A stretch of DNA of 64,000 nucleotides, taken from assembly GCA_947177425.1 (NCBI GenBank), contig CAMWUN010000015.1:1-64000 (forward strand), in the 5' to 3' direction. The stretch's first letter is position 1. The number at the start of each line of letters is the position of its first letter. Source of the stretch: an uncultured bacterium. Its GTDB lineage: Bacteria; Bacillota; Clostridia; Lachnospirales; Lachnospiraceae. The notes beneath the pieces were generated by a model that was not told where the DNA came from, did not search any database, and worked only from the letters and a program-made list of their open reading frames with translations. The position numbers were made by a program, and so were the translations under genes. Below are positions 1-8,658 of this stretch, in pieces.

Positions 1-19
1 TTCGCATAAAGTATACTTT

Positions 20-1441
20 TTGACAGTAATAGTTGGAAAGTGCCTGAAAAACATGTATATTATGGCATGTTTCAAAAGCAGAAAGGATAAGGAAATGCTG
101 CCCGATACGGTATGCAGGACGGTCCACCAGTACACCAGTGAGCTGGTTTCTGATGAAGATATGGCAAAACTTCAGGAAATTGCACGGGATTACAGCCAGG
201 TGAAGAATCATGTGTATGTACGGTTCGGAGGCGTTGGGGGACTGTCAAAGATTTATCCGGGATATACTGTCCAGAATGAGATGATTGAAAGCGGTCTCAG
301 GGAGCAGATGGGTATGCCATCGGTCTACTTCTATCTTGCCATTTTTGATGCGCTGGGTGAAATCAGGAGTCAGTGGACAAGGACAAAGGCGGCGGTTCTG
401 AAACGGACAGGGGAAAATGATTCCCTGACGGAGGAAGAGAAGCATTACCTGCGTTACCTTCTCAAGGTGAACAATGCTTTTGATGCGGTGTTAAACCACA
501 GGAAAGTCAGTTTAAGGCCGGATTTGCAGAAGCAGTATGAAAAGCTGGCAGGCTGTATTGACGTAAAGAAAGCAGACAATTACCTGCGCAGGCAGGTCAG
601 GCGCATCCATGTAAAGCCCCATACAGACGGCGGAGGCGGTTTTTCGCTGGCGGAGAGGGCCTACCGTTACGGGAACCATGGAATTTATATCACTGTGAAA
701 GAAAAACGGAAGCGCATTTTCCTGCCCCTGACAGACAGCAACCAGTATACCAGACAGATTTACTTAAAGCTTTATCCTGAAAAGAGAAGCGTGGAAATCA
801 AAGTGCCTGTGGATGTAAAAGTCAGGACACACAAAGATTACACCAAAAGAGTAGGAATGGCGGCTGGTATGTACACTATGTTTACCACAGACGAAGGCCA
901 CGTCTATGGGCCGAATCTGGGAGAGTATCAGACAGAACTGGCCGGATGGGTCCGCAGCCAGGCCATGAAGCATGGGGCAGACCAGGAAGAAGCTGGAAGG
1001 AAAAAGTATACAGACAAAAAGAGACGGAAGACCCAGCAGCTCCACAACTACATCAACATGGAGTTGAACAGGCTCCTTAGGACAGAAAGGCCGGAAGTGA
1101 TTTATATCCCGAAACTTCCACGCCCCCAGAAACATGGAGGGGACAAGGCCATCAATAATTCCGTGAACATGTGGCAGAGAGGATATATCAGGAGGAGACT
1201 GGAACAGAAATGCAGGGAACAGTCTGTAAGAATTGTGGAAGTCTTCGGTAAAGGAATCAGCAGGGAATGCAGCCGGTGCGGTGCTTATGGATATAAAAAG
1301 GAAGGAATTTTCCGGTGCACATCCTGTGGCTGTCAGATGCAGGAGAAATGGAACACGGCCCGGAACGCAAAAAAGCGTGGGGAAGAGGCTGACCTGGTAC
1401 TGGCTCCGGAACAGTGTCTGACAGGAGAAGGGCTTTTATGA
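20..1441 (+). CDS. TnpB-like RNA-guided nuclease homologue, predicted nuclease-dead (TldR-like candidate); start uncertain (possibly 53)
   Basis: TnpB-type C-terminus: RuvC-I-like VGMAAGMYTMFTTDEG, zinc finger CSRCGAYGYKKEGIFRCTSCGC, then EKWNTARNAKKRG. Catalytic D/E/D positions read A/P/K. Confidence 0.8.
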   Translation: MTVIVGKCLKNMYIMACFKSRKDKEMLPDTVCRTVHQYTSELVSDEDMAKLQEIARDYSQVKNHVYVRFGGVGGLSKIYPGYTVQNEMIESGLREQMGMPSVYFYLAIFDALGEIRSQWTRTKAAVLKRTGENDSLTEEEKHYLRYLLKVNNAFDAVLNHRKVSLRPDLQKQYEKLAGCIDVKKADNYLRRQVRRIHVKPHTDGGGGFSLAERAYRYGNHGIYITVKEKRKRIFLPLTDSNQYTRQIYLKLYPEKRSVEIKVPVDVKVRTHKDYTKRVGMAAGMYTMFTTDEGHVYGPNLGEYQTELAGWVRSQAMKHGADQEEAGRKKYTDKKRRKTQQLHNYINMELNRLLRTERPEVIYIPKLPRPQKHGGDKAINNSVNMWQRGYIRRRLEQKCREQSVRIVEVFGKGISRECSRCGAYGYKKEGIFRCTSCGCQMQEKWNTARNAKKRGEEADLVLAPEQCLTGEGLL

Positions 1442-1739
1442 ATTGGCGCAATACCTTGCCTGGCACATGATAAGAATGGATTTGGCAAGAGTTCGCGGTA
1501 AGGATATTAAAAAAGATAAATTTAAAGGCAGATCAAAAGAACGACTGTCTGGATGAATGGGGGAGCAGTCTCCGATTTTACCTTTTTAAAGGACCGGGCG
1601 GAAGTTTTTGATAAGCAGACGGGAAAAGATGGTAACAGTCCGGCGGGCTGAACTGTTGCGAAAGAAAAGCTGTAAAGGATTCGTGTTTTTGACATCATGA
1701 AGACTGGAAGGGTATGCTGCACAGGCATCCGTCTGCCAT

Positions 1740-1996
1740 ATAAAAACAATGACGGCATTAGAAGGCAGGCTTATGTCCTGCGTATTGGATAGGCCAGGAC
1801 TCTGGGAACACAGGAAAGCGGGCAAAGACGGCATCAGAGCAGAGACAGGCACGAGGTGCATGTTAAGGCGGATGACAGAAGCAGTCTGCAAAGGGCCTGT
1901 GACGTACCAGGGAGCGAAGCGGGGAACCGCATCACCGGATGAGCGTTGATTCCGCAGGAGTCACACATTCCACTTTTGGCAGTGGGTATGAATTCG
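1740..1996 (+). ncRNA. Putative omegaRNA-like guide-RNA scaffold downstream of the TnpB-like ORF
   Basis: Five compact hairpins: GCAGG/CCTGC (1765-1781), CCAG/CTGG (1794-1805), GCAC/GTGC (1849-1859), GCGG-GGAA-CCGC (1919-1930), CCACT-TTTGGC-AGTGG (1970-1985). The terminal hairpin is where omegaRNA scaffolds usually end. No credible ORF. Confidence 0.45.
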
Positions 1997-2043
1997 TCTG
2001 ATGACCAATATACCTTATTAAAAAAACAGAAAGGAATGGGATT

Positions 2044-2739
2044 ATGAACACGGCAGTATTGTATGATGCCTGTGAAAGGGCGGAAGCTGGCTCCGGGGAA
2101 CTTTTGGCAGGCAGGCCGCTGTACAGCTATTCATTGAAAAGGTTCTGTTTCCATTCTGACATTGACTCTATTGCTTTTGTGTGGCGGCAGGAGGAAGAGG
2201 CCCGACAGGCCGCGCAATACATTGAACAATGGGAAAAAGAATATGAAATCCGCAAGCCAGTATGGATTCTCACCGGAACAGAAACACTGACAGAGGCACT
2301 GGGACAGATAAGACAGAAAGCCGGGGGAAGAGAGGAAAGAAAAGAAATAGAGTTATTTGTATTCCATGATATCAGATATCCTTTCGTGAGCGAAGGGATG
2401 ATATATCAAGTGCAGCAAAAGGCGTCAGCCTTTGGACTGGCGGTGACGGCGGAAAGCCTGGGAGAAAATATAGCAGACATATCCGGACGGGAAAGCCTGG
2501 AACCGGAAAAATTATGCTGTGTGAAATACCCGGCAGCAGTCAGAAGTGACAATAGGCTGTTAGGTGAAGATGAAGGAATCAGGTTGTGGGAGATTCTGGA
2601 AAAGATAGCGGAGAGGCGTCCTTGCTTATGCAGGACGGAGGGTAGAAATCCAGCAGTGTATACGAAGGAAGATTTAGAATTTGCGGAAGCTCTTCTGAAA
2701 GCCAGAGGAAGAGAATTATATGGAGACAGCAGAGCATGA
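2044..2739 (+). CDS. Degenerate IspD/TarI-family nucleotidyltransferase-like protein
   Basis: LLAGRPLYSYSLKRFCFHSDIDSIAFVW and VFHDIRYPFVSEGMI align with IspD-type segments (compare the 34849 ORF), but the N-terminal GGxGxRMG loop is absent. Confidence 0.6.
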   Translation: MNTAVLYDACERAEAGSGELLAGRPLYSYSLKRFCFHSDIDSIAFVWRQEEEARQAAQYIEQWEKEYEIRKPVWILTGTETLTEALGQIRQKAGGREERKEIELFVFHDIRYPFVSEGMIYQVQQKASAFGLAVTAESLGENIADISGRESLEPEKLCCVKYPAAVRSDNRLLGEDEGIRLWEILEKIAERRPCLCRTEGRNPAVYTKEDLEFAEALLKARGRELYGDSRA

Positions 2740-4106
2740 GGAAGACACAGAAAAAGCAGGCCGGAGAATTCATGGAACTGCTTGCCCGTGCCCATGAGGC
2801 GGTAGGGAAAGCGGTCAGTACCGGCAAAAACTACATAGCGATGGAACTGCTGGAACAGTGTCAGGAGGGAGCAATCCAGCTTGGTGAACTGGTGGAAAAG
2901 GCAGAAGGAGAAGGCTGTGGGATGATACCGCTGCTGGAAGACTACTGTGAACTCGTTTACCAGATATATGAAGAGGTCAGGCAGGGACAGGGAGCCAGTG
3001 CAGACAGGATATCCGAAGACCTGCAGCAGTCCCTTATAAAAATAGAAAAGTACCTGAGAGATAATATAAAGATACGTACGGAAATTGTATTTCTTCCATA
3101 TAAAGCATCCATGTGGGATTCTCTTGAAAGTGTGTGGAAAGCAGCGGAGGAAGATCCAGACTGCGATGCCTATGTGATTCCTATACCATATTTTGACAAG
3201 AATCCAGACGGAAGTCTCCGGGAGGCCCATTATGAAGGGGATTTGTATCCGGAATATGTGCCGGTAACAGACTATAATGATTACAATTTTGATGTACGCA
3301 GGCCGGATATGATTTATATACATAATCCATATGATGAATGTAACCATGTTACCAGCGTGCATCCGTTTTTTTATTCTAAGAATCTGAGGAACTATACAGA
3401 TAAACTGATATACATTCCCTATTTCGTTTTAGGGGAGATTGAGCCGGATAATCAGGCGGCTATTGAGGGCATGAAACATTTCTGCTTCACGCCGGGGACG
3501 ATTTATGCCAATCAAGTGGTTGTGCAGTCCGAGAATATGCGGCAGATCTATATCAATGAGTACATCAAGGCGGCGAAGGAAGTGGGGCTTAGTGGAGAAC
3601 ATACGGACAGGAAGTTTTTGGAAAAGAAGTTCCTTGGGACAGGTTCGCCGAAGATTGATAAAATTTTGAATACGAAGAAAGAGGATATGGAGATTCCCGC
3701 AGAATGGTTAAAGATTATTAAGAAGCCGGACGGAACATGGAAGAAGATTGTTTTCTACAATACCAGTGTGGGCGCGCTTTTACAGCACAGCGAGAAGATG
3801 ATTAAAAAGATGGAGTCGGTGTTTGTTATTTTTAAGGAAAACAAAGATAAGGTGGCGCTGCTGTGGAGACCGCATCCGTTGATTCAGGCAACAATTGAAA
3901 GCATGAGGCCGCAACTTTGGGTGGCGTATAGGGAATTAAAGGATAGATACATAGAAGAGGGCTGGGGGATTTATGATGATACCAGTGATGTAGACAGGGC
4001 GGTGGTGCTGTCTGATGCGTATTATGGGGATGGGAGTTCTGTAATACAGCTGTGTCAGAAAGCCGGGATGCCGGTGATGGTGCAGAATGTAAATGTATTG
4101 GTGTGA
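2736..4106 (+). CDS. CDP-glycerol glycerophosphotransferase-like protein
   Basis: C-terminal GT-B-like features VALLWRPHPLIQATI and LSDAYYGDGSSVIQLCQKAGMPVM; 4-bp overlap with the upstream gene. Confidence 0.55.
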   Translation: MRKTQKKQAGEFMELLARAHEAVGKAVSTGKNYIAMELLEQCQEGAIQLGELVEKAEGEGCGMIPLLEDYCELVYQIYEEVRQGQGASADRISEDLQQSLIKIEKYLRDNIKIRTEIVFLPYKASMWDSLESVWKAAEEDPDCDAYVIPIPYFDKNPDGSLREAHYEGDLYPEYVPVTDYNDYNFDVRRPDMIYIHNPYDECNHVTSVHPFFYSKNLRNYTDKLIYIPYFVLGEIEPDNQAAIEGMKHFCFTPGTIYANQVVVQSENMRQIYINEYIKAAKEVGLSGEHTDRKFLEKKFLGTGSPKIDKILNTKKEDMEIPAEWLKIIKKPDGTWKKIVFYNTSVGALLQHSEKMIKKMESVFVIFKENKDKVALLWRPHPLIQATIESMRPQLWVAYRELKDRYIEEGWGIYDDTSDVDRAVVLSDAYYGDGSSVIQLCQKAGMPVMVQNVNVLV

Positions 4107-4415
4107 GGAATATCCTTTTTCGGTTGATAGACAGATGGTGGTGGCATAATAATTTAGTGCTTATATCAGGAATTTTTGCGCTGTCAGCAAGGGAAAAGGA
4201 CGTTTGGGAGAAGGAAGGTGGATGTATTATTAAATGATTTACCGGAGGACATCAGCATCCCTCGGAAGGGATGGTGCGAATGGCATCTCACGGATGAGGT
4301 ACCAAGGTTATCGGCAGCCTTTTGTAGTGGAGATGTGCCAGAAGAAGTGGATGCTGGTGATTTGGCAGAATGTGTCGGTAATATGCATAAACATATAGAT
4401 ACGGAGATTAGACAG

Positions 4416-4901
4416 ATGGAATGTAGTTGGAATGATATCGTTCTGATTGTCAGTGATTTTGACGGTGTTATGACAGACAACCGCGTGATGATAGATGAAA
4501 CGGGAAAAGAAAGTGTGTACGTAAGCAGAGCCGATGGACAGGGTATCAACATTCTGCGCGCTATGGGGATTGAGCTGGTGATTCTTTCCACGGAAACAAA
4601 CAATGTTGTAAAAAAGAGAGCTGAAAAACTGAGAGTGGAATGCATCCATGGCGTTAAAGATAAGGCAGAGCATCTGACAGCGTATTGTTATAAAAGGAAC
4701 ATTGAATTAAAGAATGTGGCGTACATTGGAAATGACATCAATGACTACGATGCCATGCAGCTTGCGGGAATGAAAATTGTACCTTGCGATGCCTATGAAG
4801 AGGTAAAGCATATTGCGGATTATGTGACAACGGTAAAAGGCGGATATGGTGTAGTGAGAGAGATAGCAGGACTGATTAAAAGTGCGAGAGAAAAATCATA
4901 G
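4416..4901 (+). CDS. KdsC/NeuA-type HAD phosphatase (track ORF starts at 4176; 4416 gives the recognisable domain)
   Basis: VSDFDGVMTDNRVM, VILSTETNNVVKKRAEKL, VAYIGNDINDYDAMQLAG: KDO-8-P phosphatase-type motifs. Confidence 0.8.
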   Translation: MECSWNDIVLIVSDFDGVMTDNRVMIDETGKESVYVSRADGQGINILRAMGIELVILSTETNNVVKKRAEKLRVECIHGVKDKAEHLTAYCYKRNIELKNVAYIGNDINDYDAMQLAGMKIVPCDAYEEVKHIADYVTTVKGGYGVVREIAGLIKSAREKS

Positions 4902-4950
4902 CTTGTGAAAACAGATTATATTGTATGAATGCAGGAGTGGAAGATTTGTT

Positions 4951-5832
4951 ATGGCAAAACAAGAAATACTGCTTGGAGATTATATTGTAAATGAAAAATC
5001 CTTTCCCTATATTATTGCGGAAATAGGGATTAACCATAATGGCGATCTGCAGATAGCGAAAAGGTTAATAGATGCTGCAAATGCCTGTTTTTGGAACTGC
5101 GTTAAATTTCAGAAAAGGGAGCCGGATATCGCGGTTCCGGATGAGCAGAAAAATGTGATGCGGGATACGCCATGGGGAAGGATCACTTATCTTGAATATA
5201 AGAAAAAGGTAGAGTTTGGGGAAAAAGAATATGACTACATAGATAAATACTGTAAGGACAAGCCTATCGCTTGGACAGCTTCACCGTGGGATATTCCCAG
5301 TCTGGAATTTCTTCTAAGCTATGAACTGCCATTTTTGAAGATTGCGTCAGCGGGGAACGCGAACTGGGAAATGATGAAACTTGCATGTGAAAGCGGAAAA
5401 CCATTGCTGGTTTCGACGGGAATGAGTACTTTGGATGAATTGGATGAGACGGTTGCTTTTTTGGAGAAGTATTCCGATGGTAATTATATTTTGCTTCACA
5501 CCAATTCAGCGTATCCTACTCCGGCATCGGAATTAAATCTGAGAATGATTAAAACATTAAGAGAGAGATATCATTGTCTGGTGGGATACAGTGGGCATGA
5601 GCAGGATCTGGAACCTACTGTGGTGGCATGCGCGTTGGGGGCAAAGGTAATAGAACGTCATGTCACGCTGGATCATAACATGTGGGGTACAGATCAGGCA
5701 GCCAGTCTTTCCGTAGGAGCAATGGCGATGTTACAGGGAAGGATGAAGGAAGTGTTAGTGATGCTGGGAACAGGGGAAAAGATAATTACGAAAAAGGAAG
5801 AAGAGGTCAGAGTGAAGTTGAGAGGAGTTTAG
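4951..5832 (+). CDS. neuB: N-acetylneuraminate synthase-like (NeuB family), without an evident C-terminal SAF domain
   Basis: YIIAEIGINHNGDLQIAKRLIDAA, ASPWDIPSLEFL, LKIASAGN, LVSTGMSTLDELDE, GYSGHEQD, ERHVTLDHNMWGTDQAASL. Confidence 0.85.
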   Translation: MAKQEILLGDYIVNEKSFPYIIAEIGINHNGDLQIAKRLIDAANACFWNCVKFQKREPDIAVPDEQKNVMRDTPWGRITYLEYKKKVEFGEKEYDYIDKYCKDKPIAWTASPWDIPSLEFLLSYELPFLKIASAGNANWEMMKLACESGKPLLVSTGMSTLDELDETVAFLEKYSDGNYILLHTNSAYPTPASELNLRMIKTLRERYHCLVGYSGHEQDLEPTVVACALGAKVIERHVTLDHNMWGTDQAASLSVGAMAMLQGRMKEVLVMLGTGEKIITKKEEEVRVKLRGV

Positions 5833-5865
5833 CTGTTGTGTATTGAAGCTAAAAAGGAGAGGAAA

Positions 5866-7275
5866 ATGAGAGTACTTTTAATTGCATATGATAATGATAG
5901 TCATGTTAGCTATTTCCCATTGGGGCTTGGATACATTGCGGCTGCATTATTATCGGATGGACATGATGTGAAGATTTATGAACAGAATATATATCATTAT
6001 ACAGAAGAAGAATTAAAAGATTATTTGAATCACAATCATTATGATGCTGTTGGTATTGGGGGATGTGGTGGATATTATCAATATAGGAAAATAAAGAAAA
6101 TAGTCTGGGCAATCAGTGAAGTAAAGGAAAAACCTTTTTTATGGATGGGTGGACATTTGCCGTCGCCGGAGCCGGAGTATTTTTTGAGGAATTTTTCGAG
6201 GGGGGGGGTAGACGCTGTAGTAATTGGAGAAGGCGAAGAAACGTGTAAAGAGATGTTGCAGGTTTTAGAAAGAGGTGGGAAGGATTTTAAGGGAGTCGCT
6301 GGTTTGGCATATATTGATGAAAACAATCAATATATAGAGAATGCTAGGAGACCGCTTATTAAAGACATTGATTCCATTCCGTATCCGGCATGGGATTTGT
6401 TTACGATGGAACATTATGTACTATATCCATATCCTAATGCAGCCAGAAGTGATAGATGCATGCAAATGCTAAGCGGAAGAGGATGCCCGTTTCATTGTAA
6501 TTTCTGTTACCGTATGGACAGTGGTTTTCGTCCACGGTCTACACGCAGCATTATTGAAGAAATACAAGAACTGAAGAATCGATATAAAGTTAATTATATT
6601 ACATTTGATGATGAATTACTAATGTCATCCGTAGAAAGAACAAAAGAAATTGCACAGGCAATTATTGATAATAATCTTAACATAAAATTCTGGTGTGAAG
6701 GCAGACTGAATTATGCATGTAAAGATTTGGAAATGCTGAGATTGCTAAAAGAAGCAGGATGTGTGTTTATTAATTATGGCATTGAATCAATGGATGATGC
6801 GGCATTAGAACGTATGCATAAGAATTTGAAAACAGATATGATTATCGAAGGAATTGAAAATACACTCCGTGTGGGTATTTCTCCCGGGTTGAATATCATT
6901 TTTGGTAATTTAGATGAAGATATGGAGGTACTAAAGAAGGATGTCGAGTTTCTCTTAAAATATGATGATGGTGCACAGATAAGAACGATACGTCCGGTAA
7001 CACCATATCCAGGAACAGAATTGTATAAAATAGCAATCGAAAGAGGGCTGATTAAAGATATTGCGGATTTTTATGAAAATAAGCATACAAATTCGGATTT
7101 GCTTACATGTAATTTTACATCTATGTCAGATGAGGAATTTTATAAAGCGCTTGATTGGGCAAATTCAACTTTGTTGAATGCATATTTGGAAAAGGTAAAA
7201 GAGAAAAACAGGTTATGTCTTTACGAATTATACCAAGAGCATAATGCGGAGTTTAGGGGATTTAGACCGGTTTGA
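5866..7275 (+). CDS. B12-binding-domain radical SAM protein
   Basis: N-terminal cobalamin-binding-like region (PLGLGYIAAALLSDGHDVKIYE), GRGCPFHCNFCYR CX3CX2C motif. Confidence 0.85.
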   Translation: MRVLLIAYDNDSHVSYFPLGLGYIAAALLSDGHDVKIYEQNIYHYTEEELKDYLNHNHYDAVGIGGCGGYYQYRKIKKIVWAISEVKEKPFLWMGGHLPSPEPEYFLRNFSRGGVDAVVIGEGEETCKEMLQVLERGGKDFKGVAGLAYIDENNQYIENARRPLIKDIDSIPYPAWDLFTMEHYVLYPYPNAARSDRCMQMLSGRGCPFHCNFCYRMDSGFRPRSTRSIIEEIQELKNRYKVNYITFDDELLMSSVERTKEIAQAIIDNNLNIKFWCEGRLNYACKDLEMLRLLKEAGCVFINYGIESMDDAALERMHKNLKTDMIIEGIENTLRVGISPGLNIIFGNLDEDMEVLKKDVEFLLKYDDGAQIRTIRPVTPYPGTELYKIAIERGLIKDIADFYENKHTNSDLLTCNFTSMSDEEFYKALDWANSTLLNAYLEKVKEKNRLCLYELYQEHNAEFRGFRPV

Positions 7276-7300
7276 CACAAGGGAAGCAGAGGAGATATTA

Positions 7301-7396
7301 ATGAAATGTATAGTATGTGGCAATAAGCAGTTTTCCAATCTTCACCACGCGGAAAATCTGATCAGGCATGGACGGCAGATAATTTGTGGTATATAG
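7301..7396 (+). pseudogene. Fragment of a gene with an N-terminal CxxC motif (MKCIVCGNKQFSNLHHAENLIRHGRQIICGI*), possible remnant
   Basis: Preceded by a GGAG ribosome-binding-like site; CxxC start resembles zinc-binding N-termini of C-methyltransferases; ends after 31 codons. Confidence 0.35.
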
Positions 7397-7527
7397 GTAT
7401 AAAACAATAAAAATAGGGACAGAGAATAAGTGGTGCGGCAATAGAAACTGTTCGTAAATACAACGGGAAGGATGCGATATACAAATAACGGGATTTTGTA
7501 GTTACGAAAAGACAGTGGAGGATGGGT

Positions 7528-8586
7528 ATGCTGGATATTAATTTTTATATGAAAGTTGATGAAATTCTTAAAAGGCTGGATGCCAAAGAGATACAGGACA
7601 AAGAGCAGTTATTTGATGAACTTGAAAAAATTAGAAGCGCTGAACCGATAGTATATAACATTGAAACGACTAACCGTTGTAATATGCGCTGTAAGATGTG
7701 TCCGAGAACAACTATGATGACTAGGAAAATTGAAGATATTGACAGAGAGACCTTTATCAAAGTAGTTGATCAGATACGACCGCACAATATTGATGAGTGG
7801 AAAGAATGGAAAGCGTATTGCGAAACAAAATATGGAATCAAAGAAGATGATGAACCCAGCGAAAACCATTTCTTTTTATATATTATTTCTAAAGTGATAC
7901 AGCTGCATGGATATGGCGATCCACTGCTTGATAAGAATATGCATGAGTATGTAAGAATCTTGCATGACAGGGGATTTTATTCGTATTTCAGTTGCAATCC
8001 CGCAAACATAAATCTGGAGCTGACGTACAAGATGCTGGATGTGGGACTTGATTATATTAAGTATTCCATAGAGAGTGTGGATGATGCGATACATAAAACA
8101 ATCCGCGGGGAACAGAGTAATTTTTCAGAGAGTTATAAGAAAATACAGAAGGTTTTAGATTACAAGCATAAAAACAATCTGCATACTACAATTGTGATCA
8201 CAATGCTTGATTTGAACAGGGCAAATCAGCAGGAAGATTATAAAAAACTGATGGCAGCATTTGAGGAAATGGATGTATACATCTACTTAAAAAGTGAGGA
8301 CTGCCAGTGGTATCGTAAGGATTTCCATGGAACAAAATCCATTCATTGGAGTGAGATTTGCAAGCATCCATGGATGACAATGACTATTAAATCCAATGGG
8401 GAAGCGGCGATGTGTATGGAGGATTATAATAATGAGATTATTTTGGGGGATGTGCACAGGCAGTCGCTTAAGGAGATTTGGGACAGCGGAGAATACAGAC
8501 AGTTAAGGCGAGATCACATTGATGTGAAAAGAGGAATAAAGTGTAATGAGCAGTGTGATATGAAAGTAATAGGTGAATTAATGTAA
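7528..8586 (+). CDS. Radical SAM/SPASM-like protein
   Basis: NIETTNRCNMRCKMCPRT (CX3CX2C); C-terminal CMEDYNN...GDVHRQSLKEIWDSGEYRQLRRDH SPASM-like region. Confidence 0.85.
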   Translation: MLDINFYMKVDEILKRLDAKEIQDKEQLFDELEKIRSAEPIVYNIETTNRCNMRCKMCPRTTMMTRKIEDIDRETFIKVVDQIRPHNIDEWKEWKAYCETKYGIKEDDEPSENHFFLYIISKVIQLHGYGDPLLDKNMHEYVRILHDRGFYSYFSCNPANINLELTYKMLDVGLDYIKYSIESVDDAIHKTIRGEQSNFSESYKKIQKVLDYKHKNNLHTTIVITMLDLNRANQQEDYKKLMAAFEEMDVYIYLKSEDCQWYRKDFHGTKSIHWSEICKHPWMTMTIKSNGEAAMCMEDYNNEIILGDVHRQSLKEIWDSGEYRQLRRDHIDVKRGIKCNEQCDMKVIGELM

Positions 8587-8658
8587 GGTACTGGAGGATG
8601 ATGCTGTGGTTTTACCGTGGCATTATAGCTAACATAAATTTACGAGGAGAAGAGTAAA

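Noticed and set aside
764-1135. Antisense ORFs inside the TnpB-like gene (also 245-445, 1257-1466)
   Set aside because: Mirror-strand ORFs of a real coding gene with no domain signature.
1749-1949. 66-aa ORF in the region downstream of the TnpB-like gene
   Set aside because: Overlaps the hairpin-rich putative RNA; no RBS or recognisable domain.
20-2043. Complete IS200/IS605 or IS607 element
   Set aside because: No TnpA/serine recombinase and no recognisable left end in the window; the catalytic residues are lost, so an active transposon is unlikely.
2406-3362. 318-aa minus-strand ORF
   Set aside because: Antisense to two well-supported + strand genes; low-complexity, no motifs.
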